DNA of 64,000 nt, taken from the NCBI GenBank assembly GCA_024693325.1, contig JAILLA010000108.1, positions 62,001 to 126,000 of the forward strand, in the 5' to 3' direction. Positions 51,797-60,420 of this stretch are shown piece by piece. How positions within the stretch are numbered: the first letter of the stretch is position 1; every line of letters starts with the position of its first letter. The notes below the pieces were generated by a model. It saw nothing but the letters and a program-made list of their open reading frames with translations, searched no databases and was not told the origin of the DNA. The position numbers and the translations under genes are program-made. This DNA is from Solobacterium sp. (GTDB taxonomy: Bacteria; Bacillota_I; Bacilli_A; Erysipelotrichales; Erysipelotrichaceae).

Positions 51797-52801
51797 ATGG
51801 CATTTATTGACATTATCAAAGAAAAAGCAAGAAGCAGTGTAAAACGCATTGTTCTTCCCGAATCAGAAGATGAAAGAACAATCAGAGCAGCAGCTAAGGC
51901 ACTTGAAGAAAACCTGGCAGACATCATCCTGATCGGTGATGAAAATGTGGTCAAAGCTGATGCTGAAAAATACGGTGTAGACATCTCCGGTGCAGCTATC
52001 GTTAACCCGGAAACATGTGCAAAACTCGATGAATACGTAGCAACTCTGACAGAACTCCGCAAGAAGAAGGGTATGACAGAAGAACTCGCCCGCCAGGCTC
52101 TGCTGGGTGACCGTACAACATTCGGTGTCATGATGGTAAAGATGGGCGACGCTGACGGACTCGTTTCCGGTGCATGCCATTCAACAGCCAACACACTTCG
52201 TCCTGCACTTCAGATCCTGAAGACAGCTCCGGGCGCAAAACTTGTTTCAGCATTCTTTGTAATGGACGTTCCGAACTGCGAATTCGGCAATAACGGTACA
52301 TTCGTATTCGCTGACTGCGGACTGAACCAGGATCCTGACAGCGATCAGCTCGCTGCTATCGCTGCTGATTCCGCAAAGAGTTATACACAGCTGGTCGGCG
52401 GAGAAGCTAAGGTTGCATTCATTTCCCATTCCTCAAAGGGAAGCGCAAAGCATGCACTTGTTGATAAAGTCGTTGCTGCAGTTGAAGCAGCACATGCTCA
52501 GTATCCGGATCTCGTATGCGACGGCGAACTGCAGGTCGATGCAGCGATCGTTCCGAGCGTAGCAGCTTCCAAAGCACCCGGTTCCCCTGTTGCAGGTCAG
52601 GCAAACGTTCTCGTATTCCCGAACCTCGACTGCGGAAACAGCGCATACAAACTCGTACAGCGTCTTGCCAAGGCTGAAGCTTACGGACCGATGCTGCAGG
52701 GTATTGCAAAACCTGTAAACGATCTCTCCAGAGGATGCTTCTGGGAAGATATCGTAGGCGTAATCGCTATTACAGCTGTTCAGGCTCAGATCGCCGGATA
52801 A
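51797..52801 (+). CDS. pta: phosphate acetyltransferase
   Basis: Pta exchanges CoA for phosphate on acetyl-CoA, feeding acetate kinase to make ATP during fermentation. The 334-residue protein is the short form without the N-terminal regulatory domain. It has LPESEDERTIRAA at the start, VSGACHSTANTLRPALQ in the middle, and PNLDCGNSAYKL and GCFWEDIVGV near the end. AGGAGG precedes the ATG, with a strong promoter. Codon bias suggests high expression. The acetate kinase gene is not in the window. Confidence 0.97.
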   Translation: MAFIDIIKEKARSSVKRIVLPESEDERTIRAAAKALEENLADIILIGDENVVKADAEKYGVDISGAAIVNPETCAKLDEYVATLTELRKKKGMTEELARQALLGDRTTFGVMMVKMGDADGLVSGACHSTANTLRPALQILKTAPGAKLVSAFFVMDVPNCEFGNNGTFVFADCGLNQDPDSDQLAAIAADSAKSYTQLVGGEAKVAFISHSSKGSAKHALVDKVVAAVEAAHAQYPDLVCDGELQVDAAIVPSVAASKAPGSPVAGQANVLVFPNLDCGNSAYKLVQRLAKAEAYGPMLQGIAKPVNDLSRGCFWEDIVGVIAITAVQAQIAG

Positions 52802-52821
52802 CATCAGACTGTTCAGAAGTC

Positions 52822-52849
52822 AAAGGGTGGAGGAAACTCCGCCTTTTTT
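52822..52849 (+). terminator. terminator of pta
   Basis: A GGTGGAG-gaaa-CTCCGCC stem (52826-52843) with a GAAA loop, extended by A-T pairs, is followed by six T. Confidence 0.88.
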
Positions 52850-53030
52850 ATCTGCTGCAGAAAAATACTGCAGAATATGTGAACACTGTCATCACATATA
52901 AAAAGGGTCCGATAATTTACATACTGATAAAAATGTAAGCATTTGTGCTGTTAATCATGCTGTTAAAATGCGTTATGCATTTGTCGGATTGTGATAATAT
53001 TATTGCATGTGTTTTGAAAGGGGAATGTTT

Positions 53031-54716
53031 ATGACAGAAGAAACACAGCTTTTTTATCCGCCAAAAACAATGTATGAAATGGTGGAAGATATGGTACGTC
53101 AGAATCCTGACGCACCTGCATATGAGTTTTATAACAAGAAAACAACTTATTCCGAATTCGGAAAAAAGATCAATGCGGCCGCAAGGGCATTGATCCATAT
53201 TGGTATTCATCCCGGTGATGCAGTTACCATCTGCATGCCCAATGTTCCGCAGGCACTGGACTGCTTCTACGCAGTGGACAGGATCGGAGCGATTGCGAAT
53301 ATGATCCATCCGCTGTCCGCACAGAAAGAGATCAGTTTTTATCTGAATATCTCCAAATCCAAGGCGATCCTGACACTGGATATGTTTACCGAGAAAGTGG
53401 AGGCTGCTTTGGAAGAAGTGGATCATCCGGTAACTGTGATCACAGCCCGTATCCAGGATGAGCTTCCTGTTTATCTGAAGGCTCCGTATTCTCTGACAAG
53501 CGGAAGAAAATTCCTGAAGTATCCCAACAGCGATCATTCCGTTCTTTGGAGCAGACTTTTGAAGCAGACATATGAAAATGTGAATCTTCCGACAGTGAAG
53601 TATGATCCGAAGAGAACATCGGTTATTCTGTATTCCGGAGGAACAAGCGGTACACCGAAAGGCATCTGCCTGACAGACCTGAATATGAATGCGCTGGCGA
53701 TCCAGTGCAGAAGTGTACTGGGCTGTGATTTCGGCCCGGGCCTGAAGATGCTCAGCTGCATGCCGATGTTCCATGGATTCGGACTTGGTGTCAATATTCA
53801 CACATGCATCGTTCATGGTCTGTGCTGCATCCTTATGCCGAATTTCAACATCAAGACATACGCAGATATGCTTGTAAAGAAACGCCCGAATTTCATTGCC
53901 GGAGTTCCGACGATATTCGAAGCACTGCTGCATATGCCCCAGCTGGAGAAGGCAAAGCTTGATTATCTGATGGGGATGTTCTGCGGCGGTGACTCTCTGA
54001 CGATCGAACTGAAGAAGAAAGTGGATGATTTCCTGAAAGAACATGGTGCATCTATCCAGGTACGTGAAGGATATGGTCTGACCGAATGCGTTACGGCTTC
54101 CTGTCTGACGCCGAAAGATGTGTATAAGCCGGGATCGATCGGTCTTCCATTCCCGGATACCTCTTATGCGATCGTAAAGCCCGGTACGGATGATGTCCAG
54201 GAACCGGGTCATGAAGGTGAGATCATTCTGACAGGCCCGACAGTCATGCTGGAATATCTGGATAATCCTGAGGAAACAAAACACACGCTGAGAAAAATGG
54301 CTGACGGTAGAACCTGGCTGTATACCGGAGACCTGGGATACATGGATGAAGAAGGGTATGTTTTCTTCAAACAGAGGATCAAGAGAATGATTATAACGAA
54401 CGGATACAATGTGTATCCGGGACAGATCGAAAACGTGATCGACAGCGTTCCCGAGGTTTCATACAGCTGTGTGATTGGTGTGAAAGATGAACGGCGCGGA
54501 CAGCGTGTCAAAGCGTATGTCGTCCTGAGAGACAATGTTGAGAAGAGTGAAGAGATCAAACAGAAGATCTATGATGCGCTGAAAAAACATACTGCGGGAT
54601 ATGCGATTCCGAAAGAAATAGAATTCCGTGATTCACTTCCCAAGACACTTGTAGGCAAGGTGGCCTTCAGGGTCCTGGAAGAAGAGGCGAATGCGGAACT
54701 TGAAAAAGGATCATGA
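53031..54716 (+). CDS. acyl-CoA synthetase (AMP-binding ligase)
   Basis: This 561-residue enzyme of the acyl-activating superfamily makes an acyl-adenylate and then a CoA thioester. It has the P-loop YSGGTSGTPKG, EGYGLTEC, YTGDLGYMDEEG and a C-terminal catalytic Lys in LPKTLVGKV. The start at 53031 has AAAGGGG 7 bases upstream; an ATG at 53007 precedes that site and is rejected. It is followed after one base by an E2-like acyltransferase, so the activated acyl group may be passed to that protein. The acid substrate is unknown. Confidence 0.92.
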   Translation: MTEETQLFYPPKTMYEMVEDMVRQNPDAPAYEFYNKKTTYSEFGKKINAAARALIHIGIHPGDAVTICMPNVPQALDCFYAVDRIGAIANMIHPLSAQKEISFYLNISKSKAILTLDMFTEKVEAALEEVDHPVTVITARIQDELPVYLKAPYSLTSGRKFLKYPNSDHSVLWSRLLKQTYENVNLPTVKYDPKRTSVILYSGGTSGTPKGICLTDLNMNALAIQCRSVLGCDFGPGLKMLSCMPMFHGFGLGVNIHTCIVHGLCCILMPNFNIKTYADMLVKKRPNFIAGVPTIFEALLHMPQLEKAKLDYLMGMFCGGDSLTIELKKKVDDFLKEHGASIQVREGYGLTECVTASCLTPKDVYKPGSIGLPFPDTSYAIVKPGTDDVQEPGHEGEIILTGPTVMLEYLDNPEETKHTLRKMADGRTWLYTGDLGYMDEEGYVFFKQRIKRMIITNGYNVYPGQIENVIDSVPEVSYSCVIGVKDERRGQRVKAYVVLRDNVEKSEEIKQKIYDALKKHTAGYAIPKEIEFRDSLPKTLVGKVAFRVLEEEANAELEKGS

Positions 54717-54717
54717 T

Positions 54718-55614
54718 ATGTCGGATAAAGTAATGAAACGAAGATTCGGTGACAGAAAGGACGGTGCTCTGGTCAGGGATGGCCATGGCCTGCAGATGAT
54801 CATGTCACTGCTCATGCCTAATCGCTGTGACAATGAAGTCTTCCTGCATGAGACGATCGATGCGACAGAACTGGTCAGATATCTGAAAGAAAAGAACAGC
54901 GGGGATATCGATTATAAAACTACGATCTTCCACTGTGTGATCACAGGTCTTGCAAGAATGGTGCGTGAACGCCCGATCATGAACCGGTTCATCCAGGGCG
55001 GCAGGATCTATCAGCGATACGATATCAGCCTCAGTTTTGTGGCGAAAAAGAGGTTCACGGACGGTGCTGATGAAGCACTGATGGTGCTTGTCCCGAAAGA
55101 TACGGACACAGTTAATGAGATCGCCAGGAAGATCGTCGGTGATGTCAAAGAATCCAGAAAGACTGAGGGTGTTACAGCCGGCAGTATCGATGAACTGATG
55201 GCCAAACTGGCTAAGCTTCCCAGGCTGCTTCTGATGTTTATTGTCTGGACAGTCAGGTGTCTCGATTACTGGGGAGTTAATCCGGGATTCCTTACAGAGG
55301 GAGATCCGAATTATACAACGATCCTTGTTTCAAATCTGGGAAGTATCAAGTGTCCTTCGGTTTATCATCACCTGAACAATTACGGAACAAATTCCATTAT
55401 GGTCACGATCGGCACACTGCATAAAGAAGAGATCCTGATGGATGATGGACATAAAGAGATCAGAGATGTGATCGATATCGGGGCAACTCTGGATGAACGT
55501 ATCGGTGACGGCTTCTATTTTGCAAAAAGCCTGAAACTGATCAAACATATATTTGCTCATCCGGAACTGCTGGAACAGCCGCTGAATGTAGAGAGCGGAT
55601 TTGATTATAAATGA
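54718..55614 (+). CDS. E2-type acyltransferase-fold protein lacking the catalytic His
   Basis: This 298-residue protein resembles the catalytic domain of 2-oxoacid dehydrogenase E2 subunits (the chloramphenicol acetyltransferase fold). It has no lipoyl or peripheral-binding domain. The C-terminal signature, normally DHRxxDG, reads DERIGDG here (residues 259-265), so the catalytic His is Glu260. A hydrophobic stretch occurs near residues 168-186. AAGGA lies 8 bases before the ATG at 54718. It follows the acyl-CoA ligase by one base. Either catalysis is altered or the protein is a scaffold; I cannot name its role. Confidence 0.78.
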   Translation: MSDKVMKRRFGDRKDGALVRDGHGLQMIMSLLMPNRCDNEVFLHETIDATELVRYLKEKNSGDIDYKTTIFHCVITGLARMVRERPIMNRFIQGGRIYQRYDISLSFVAKKRFTDGADEALMVLVPKDTDTVNEIARKIVGDVKESRKTEGVTAGSIDELMAKLAKLPRLLLMFIVWTVRCLDYWGVNPGFLTEGDPNYTTILVSNLGSIKCPSVYHHLNNYGTNSIMVTIGTLHKEEILMDDGHKEIRDVIDIGATLDERIGDGFYFAKSLKLIKHIFAHPELLEQPLNVESGFDYK

Positions 55615-55617
55615 TGC

Positions 55618-55647
55618 AAAGGCTGGCCTGATCGGCTGGCTTTTTTT
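55618..55647 (+). terminator. terminator of ligase/acyltransferase operon
   Basis: An imperfect stem between AAAGGCTGGCC (55618-55628) and the run ending GGCTGGCTTT (with a bulge and wobble pairs) is followed by a T-run, right after the acyltransferase stop. Confidence 0.6.
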
Positions 55648-55653
55648 GGTAGA

Positions 55654-56949
55654 ATGGAAATGATGGATAAGATATTCGGTGTAAATTTTCTTTGGGGTGC
55701 TGCTTCATCTGCCGCGCAGATCGAAGGCGCTTTTGATGCGGACGGGAAAGGTCTCAGCATATGGGATACTGCGCCGGCTGATAAGATCAAAAACGGTGAT
55801 TCATGTCATGATGGATGTGATCATTATCACCATTACAAAGAAGATATCGCGTTAATGAAAAAGATGGGACTGAGGTCGTACCGCTTTTCTGTCAGCTGGC
55901 CAAGAGTGATGCCGGAGGAAGGCGTGATCAATGAAAAAGGTCTGCAGTTTTATTCTGATCTTGTTGATGAACTGCTGAACGCAGGGATCGAACCAATGGT
56001 CACATTGTACCATTGGGATCTGCCTGTCTGGGCGGACAGAAAGGGCGGATGGCTTACTGAAGAAATCATTCCTCTTTTCAGCGAGTATGTGAAAGCTGTC
56101 GTTGAAAAGCTGTCTGACCGGACTATGTGGTGGATGGTCATGAATGAGATCCACTGTTTTGTCTGGAATGGTTATCTGAACGGGATCCATGCACCGTTTC
56201 GGAAAAACATATTCAGCCTGAACAGATTGACAAGGATCGTCCTGAAAGCACAGGCTGCCGGTGTCCGTACGATCCGGAAGTCTGCGGTCAGAAAACCGAT
56301 GATCGGCAGTGCAGTGTCTGCAGGTGCATATATTCCGCTCAGTGAAAATGCTGAGGATATTGAGAAAGCATATCGTGATAGCTTTTATTCAAGAGTGGGG
56401 ACGACTTCGAACAGATGGTGGTCTGATCCGGCTGTACTGGGAAAACCGGTCAGTATTTACGGGGTGTTCCGTTCATTCCGAAAAGATATGGCAGATATGC
56501 AGTGTGATTTTGATTTTATCGGTATCAACTTTTATTCACCCTGGCTCAGAAAAGGCACTGTGATCCCGGAGGAAAGAAAGTCCAGCCTGGGCTGGACGAT
56601 TGACGGGCGCGGCTTATACTGGGTACTCCGGTTTTATTATCAAAGATATCACCTGCCGGTGCTGATCACGGAAAACGGGATCTCCCTGGATGATTCGGTA
56701 TCGGAGGATGGCTGTGTTCATGATGAAAAGAGGACCGGCTTTATCAGGGAATACCTGGATGGTGTCATCCGGGCTGTACATGAAGAGATCCCTGTGCTCG
56801 GATATCAGTACTGGTCCCTGACGGACAATTTTGAATGGGCGGAGGGTTATGACCCGAGATTCGGACTCATCTATGTTGACTATGAGACAAAAAGAAGGGT
56901 CATTAAAGATTCCGGACATGCATATGCTGAAATCATCCGAAACATGTAA
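55654..56949 (+). CDS. GH1 beta-glycosidase
   Basis: This 431-residue family 1 glycosidase has the N-terminal FLWGAASSAAQIEGA, SWPRVMPEEG, the acid/base Glu in VMNEIH, and the nucleophile Glu in LITENG, followed by YQYWSLTDNFEWAEGY. The usual NEP reads NEI, as in some 6-phospho-beta-glucosidases, but the phosphate-binding tail is not evident. The start is uncertain: ATG at 55654, 55660 or 55663. A TAGAAT hexamer ends at 55655, so the last would be nearly leaderless. No signal peptide; it should act on imported beta-glycosides. Confidence 0.9.
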   Translation: MEMMDKIFGVNFLWGAASSAAQIEGAFDADGKGLSIWDTAPADKIKNGDSCHDGCDHYHHYKEDIALMKKMGLRSYRFSVSWPRVMPEEGVINEKGLQFYSDLVDELLNAGIEPMVTLYHWDLPVWADRKGGWLTEEIIPLFSEYVKAVVEKLSDRTMWWMVMNEIHCFVWNGYLNGIHAPFRKNIFSLNRLTRIVLKAQAAGVRTIRKSAVRKPMIGSAVSAGAYIPLSENAEDIEKAYRDSFYSRVGTTSNRWWSDPAVLGKPVSIYGVFRSFRKDMADMQCDFDFIGINFYSPWLRKGTVIPEERKSSLGWTIDGRGLYWVLRFYYQRYHLPVLITENGISLDDSVSEDGCVHDEKRTGFIREYLDGVIRAVHEEIPVLGYQYWSLTDNFEWAEGYDPRFGLIYVDYETKRRVIKDSGHAYAEIIRNM

Positions 56950-57027
56950 AAAAATAAAATGCTTATCGTTAAAAAATCGATGAGCAGAAAATGTTTTGGT
57001 ATGAGATAGGCACTAAATGATTTACAA

Positions 57028-57074
57028 TATAATCAGTTAAGGAAATGATAGAAAGTTGATTGGCAGACTATCAT
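57028..57074 (+). promoter_or_regulatory. -10 box and leader hairpin of HPr-LDH fusion
   Basis: A perfect TATAAT (57028-57033) lies 66 bases before the ATG, without a good -35. The leader contains ATGATAG (57045-57051) pairing with CTATCAT (57068-57074), before the AAGGAG ribosome site. The missing -35 suggests an activated promoter. Confidence 0.45.
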
Positions 57075-57099
57075 GGCTTAAGGAAGAAGGAGATATATA

Positions 57100-58395
57100 A
57101 TGAAATCTTTTACCTACGTTTTAACAGATCCTGAAGGATTGCATGCACGTCCCGCTGTAACGATTTCCCAGACATGTGTTCAGCTGCAGTCAGCAGTAAC
57201 ATTTTCCTATAATGGGAAAACAGCTGCCGGAAACAACGTTCTTCAGCTGCTCGCTCTCGGCGCAAAGCATGGCGCTGAACTTGAAGTAACGATCGAAGGA
57301 CCGGATGAAGAAGAAGCAGTTGAAAAGGTTTTACACGATCTGCGTCATAAAGCAGAAGAACATTCTGCAAAACCGCTGCGTGTAGCTTTCTTCGGAACAA
57401 AAGACTACGACAGACTGTTCTTCAGTGAACTTGCAAAGGACAAGGGACCTACAGCTTATAACTGTGATATTCATTACTTCACGACCAGACTGACACCTGA
57501 AACAGCTAACCTGGCTCATGGATACGATGCTGTATGTATCTTCGTTAATGACGAATGCCCGAGAAGTGTTGTTGAAGAACTCCATGAAGGCGGCGTCAAG
57601 CTGATCCTTCTGCGCTGCGCAGGATTCAACAATGTTGATATGACTGCAGCAAAAGAATGCGGAATGACAGTTGTCCGTGTTCCTGCATATTCACCGTATG
57701 CTGTTGCTGAGCATGCAATGTCCATTATCCAGGCTGCAAACCGCAGACTCTGCAAGGCTTACAATAAAGTCAATGACAACAACTTCGCACTGAGCGGACT
57801 GCTCGGACTTGACCTGCATAATAAGACAGCCGGTATCCTCGGTACAGGAAGAATCGGACAGTGCTTTGCACGTATCTGCAAGGGTTATGGCATGACAGTT
57901 ATCGGCTGGGATGCATATCCGAACCAGAAACTCGTTGATGAAGGACTGCTGACATATGTTTCCAAGGAAGAACTGCTGCGTAAATCAGATCTGATCTCCC
58001 TCCATGCACCGCTGATCATGGGTGAAGGCGGAACATATCATATGATCAACAAAGATACGATCGCTATGATGAAAGACAATGTCATGCTGGTCAATACAGC
58101 ACGCGGCGGTCTGATCGATGCTGAAGCACTGATCGATGCACTCAAGGCTCGCAAGTTCCACGCTGTAGCACTTGACGTTTATGAAGGTGAAGATTCCAAC
58201 GTTTATACAGATCATTCCGATGACTATCTGGAAACAGATATCACAGCAAGACTGACAATGTTCCCGAACGTTGTACTGACATCACATCAGGCATTCTTTA
58301 CAAGAGAAGCTCTGCAGGCAATTGCGGCAACCACAATGGAAAATGCGCGCAACTTCAACAGAGGCAGAGAACTCGGTATTGCCGAAGTCAAATAA
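57100..58395 (+). CDS. HPr phosphocarrier domain fused to D-lactate dehydrogenase
   Basis: Residues 1-88 align without gaps to HPr of the PTS: GLHARPA places the phosphorylatable His at position 15 and Arg at 17, and NGK falls at 38-40. Position 46, the Ser phosphorylated by HPr kinase in Gram-positives, is Asn. Residues 91-431 form a full D-2-hydroxyacid dehydrogenase of the D-lactate dehydrogenase type. It starts KPLRVAFFGTKDYDRLFF, with the NAD loop GTGRIG at 248-253, Arg335 (NTARGG), Glu in DVYEGE and His396 (SHQAFF). It should reduce pyruvate to D-lactate. One continuous frame, strong codon bias, good ribosome site. I know of no characterised fusion of this kind. Confidence 0.93.
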   Translation: MKSFTYVLTDPEGLHARPAVTISQTCVQLQSAVTFSYNGKTAAGNNVLQLLALGAKHGAELEVTIEGPDEEEAVEKVLHDLRHKAEEHSAKPLRVAFFGTKDYDRLFFSELAKDKGPTAYNCDIHYFTTRLTPETANLAHGYDAVCIFVNDECPRSVVEELHEGGVKLILLRCAGFNNVDMTAAKECGMTVVRVPAYSPYAVAEHAMSIIQAANRRLCKAYNKVNDNNFALSGLLGLDLHNKTAGILGTGRIGQCFARICKGYGMTVIGWDAYPNQKLVDEGLLTYVSKEELLRKSDLISLHAPLIMGEGGTYHMINKDTIAMMKDNVMLVNTARGGLIDAEALIDALKARKFHAVALDVYEGEDSNVYTDHSDDYLETDITARLTMFPNVVLTSHQAFFTREALQAIAATTMENARNFNRGRELGIAEVK

Positions 58396-58411
58396 GCATT
58401 ATGCATATCCT

Positions 58412-58457
58412 GGAGCTGTTGAACCCCGGAATCATCCGGAGCGATACAGCTCCTTTT
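58412..58457 (+). terminator. terminator of HPr-LDH gene
   Basis: GGAGCTGT (58412-58419) pairs with ACAGCTCC (58446-58453), with an inner CCGG/CCGG stem, followed by TTTTATT. Confidence 0.82.
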
Positions 58458-58556
58458 ATTCTGCATATTTGTTTTAAGACCAACGGATAAACCCGTATAA
58501 ACGATACAGGATTCAATGGTACTATATGTCTGACCAGGCATCTTAGGAGACCAGCT

Positions 58557-59525
58557 ATGAATTATAAAGAAATCGGCAGTACCGGTATCCGGATCTCTGA
58601 CATCTGTTTAGGCGGTATGTCTTTCGGAAAGCGGTCAGATGAATACTATCAGTGGACTTTGGAAGAAAAGGAAACAGAGGAAATGATCGCCCATGCTTTT
58701 GAACTGGGTATTAATTTCATTGATACAGCAAACCAGTACAGCGGCGGAACAAGTGAGGAATATATCGGGAAAGCATTGAAACGTCTGGATATTCCGCGTG
58801 ATCAGGTCGTTCTTGCGTCTAAAGTATATTTCAATGAGGGAAAACTCAGCAGAGCTGCGATTCTGAGGGAGATCGATGGAACGCTGGAGAGACTGGGTAC
58901 GGATTATCTGGATCTCTATCAGATCCATCGGTTTGACTATGACACGCCGATCGAAGAAACCATGGAAACACTGGATTCGCTTGTAAAGGCAGGCAAGGTC
59001 AGAGCACTCGGTGCTTCTTCGATGTACGCTTATCAGTTCCACAACATGCAGATATGTGCCCTGCAGAATGGATGGACCATGTTCTCAGCTATGCAGAACC
59101 ACTACAATCTGCTTTACCGTGAAGACGAAAGAGAAATGATTCCTGTGTGCCGGCAGTACAACGTCTCCCTGATCCCGTATTCGCCTTTGGCGGGCGGACA
59201 TCTGGCACATACCGGCTGGACTTCTGATTCACTTCGTTCACAAAGCGACAAGACGATCCGCAGAAGATATGACCATGCTATGGAGAACGACCTGAAGATC
59301 GTGGAACGGGTCAGCGAAACTGCCCTGAAGTATCATGTGTCCATGAGTGAAGTTGCACTTGCCTGGCTGCTTTCCAAAGGTGCGTCGCCGATCGTCGGAG
59401 CTACGAAGATTTCGCATTTTGATGAGGCTGTCAAGGCAGCTGATCTGACACTGGCAGAAGAAGATATCCGGTATCTGGAGGAGCTTTATCTACCGCATCC
59501 ATTGAAGGGGCCAGTTGCCCGTTGA
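58557..59525 (+). CDS. aldo/keto reductase
   Basis: This 322-residue NADPH-dependent reductase has LGGMSFG near the start, DTANQYSGG with the catalytic Asp and Tyr, the Lys in LASKVYF and His in QIHRFD, and a C-terminal IVGATK nucleotide-binding stretch. The family reduces sugar aldehydes and other carbonyls; the substrate is unknown. AGGAGACC lies upstream of the ATG. The stop is 10 bases before the MBL gene, so these two probably share a transcript with the EamA gene. Confidence 0.92.
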   Translation: MNYKEIGSTGIRISDICLGGMSFGKRSDEYYQWTLEEKETEEMIAHAFELGINFIDTANQYSGGTSEEYIGKALKRLDIPRDQVVLASKVYFNEGKLSRAAILREIDGTLERLGTDYLDLYQIHRFDYDTPIEETMETLDSLVKAGKVRALGASSMYAYQFHNMQICALQNGWTMFSAMQNHYNLLYREDEREMIPVCRQYNVSLIPYSPLAGGHLAHTGWTSDSLRSQSDKTIRRRYDHAMENDLKIVERVSETALKYHVSMSEVALAWLLSKGASPIVGATKISHFDEAVKAADLTLAEEDIRYLEELYLPHPLKGPVAR

Positions 59526-59535
59526 GGAGGAAGTT

Positions 59536-60375
59536 ATGAAGATCACTGATCTTGTTGAAAACACGGAAGGCGTGTTCGGATGCGGTACAGAGCACGGTCT
59601 CAGCCTTTGGATCGAGACAGGAGATCACAGGATCCTGATGGATACCGGGGCTTCAGATCTGTTTGAAAAGAACGCAGAGAAGCTCGGTATCGATCTGTCT
59701 CAGGCAGATATCGTCATTATCTCTCATGGTCATAATGATCATGGGGGAGGGCTTGCAAGGTTCCTGGAGATCAATCCCACAGCAAACGTTTATATCCGGG
59801 ATTCTGCATTCGGAGGATACTATTCCGTGCGGAATGGTGTTCCGGTGTATATCGGGCTGGATCCGGCACTGAAGAATAACGATCGGGTCATTCCGGTCAG
59901 TGGTGATCACGAGATCGGAACGGGTCTGTTTCTGTTCTCGGCTGTTCCCCTGATGCGTCCTATGTATCACACCAATGATCATCTGAAGCAGAAGATCGAT
60001 GAGAAACTTGTGAATGATGCGTTTGATCATGAGCAGTATCTGGTGGTCTGTGAGAATGGTATGAGTGTGCTGTTTTCCGGCTGTGCGCACCGCGGTATTC
60101 TGAATATTCTGGACGAATTCAATAAACGGTATGGAAAAGATCCTGATTATGTTGTCAGCGGTTTCCATACCATGAACCATTCCCGCGGTTATACAGATGA
60201 AGAGATCAATGACATCATCGTTACCGCGCACGAACTGAAAAAACATGATACAGTCTTCTTTACCTGTCACTGTACAGGCACGGAGCCGTACGAAAAAATG
60301 AAGGCTATTATGAATGAACAGCTGAATTATCTTCATTGCGGAGAACAGCTGATCCTGACTGAACCGGTCGTTTAA
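59536..60375 (+). CDS. MBL-fold metallohydrolase
   Basis: This 279-residue metallo-beta-lactamase-fold protein has the zinc motif SHGHNDHGGG and further His residues in GCAHRGI, GFHTMNH and FFTCHCTG. The pattern is that of the group annotated as dihydropterin-aminobenzene phosphate synthase-like (MptA/RFA-P-like) proteins, often of unknown substrate. GAGGAGG sets the ATG at 59536. It lies between an aldo/keto reductase and a drug/metabolite transporter. Confidence 0.88.
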   Translation: MKITDLVENTEGVFGCGTEHGLSLWIETGDHRILMDTGASDLFEKNAEKLGIDLSQADIVIISHGHNDHGGGLARFLEINPTANVYIRDSAFGGYYSVRNGVPVYIGLDPALKNNDRVIPVSGDHEIGTGLFLFSAVPLMRPMYHTNDHLKQKIDEKLVNDAFDHEQYLVVCENGMSVLFSGCAHRGILNILDEFNKRYGKDPDYVVSGFHTMNHSRGYTDEEINDIIVTAHELKKHDTVFFTCHCTGTEPYEKMKAIMNEQLNYLHCGEQLILTEPVV

Positions 60376-60420
60376 TGATGTTCCGGGGCGAAATCATGTT
60401 CTTTTTGGTATGGATAAGCT

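Noticed and set aside
52917-54284. A long antisense open frame (about 450 codons) opposite the acyl-CoA ligase
   Set aside because: Its composition (rich in His, Cys, Ile, Arg) is unlike real proteins here, and the sense-strand gene is certain.
56966-56990. GCTTATCG/CGATGAGC hairpin after the GH1 gene
   Set aside because: It contains a wobble pair and is not followed by T residues in the plus direction, so it is too weak to call a terminator.
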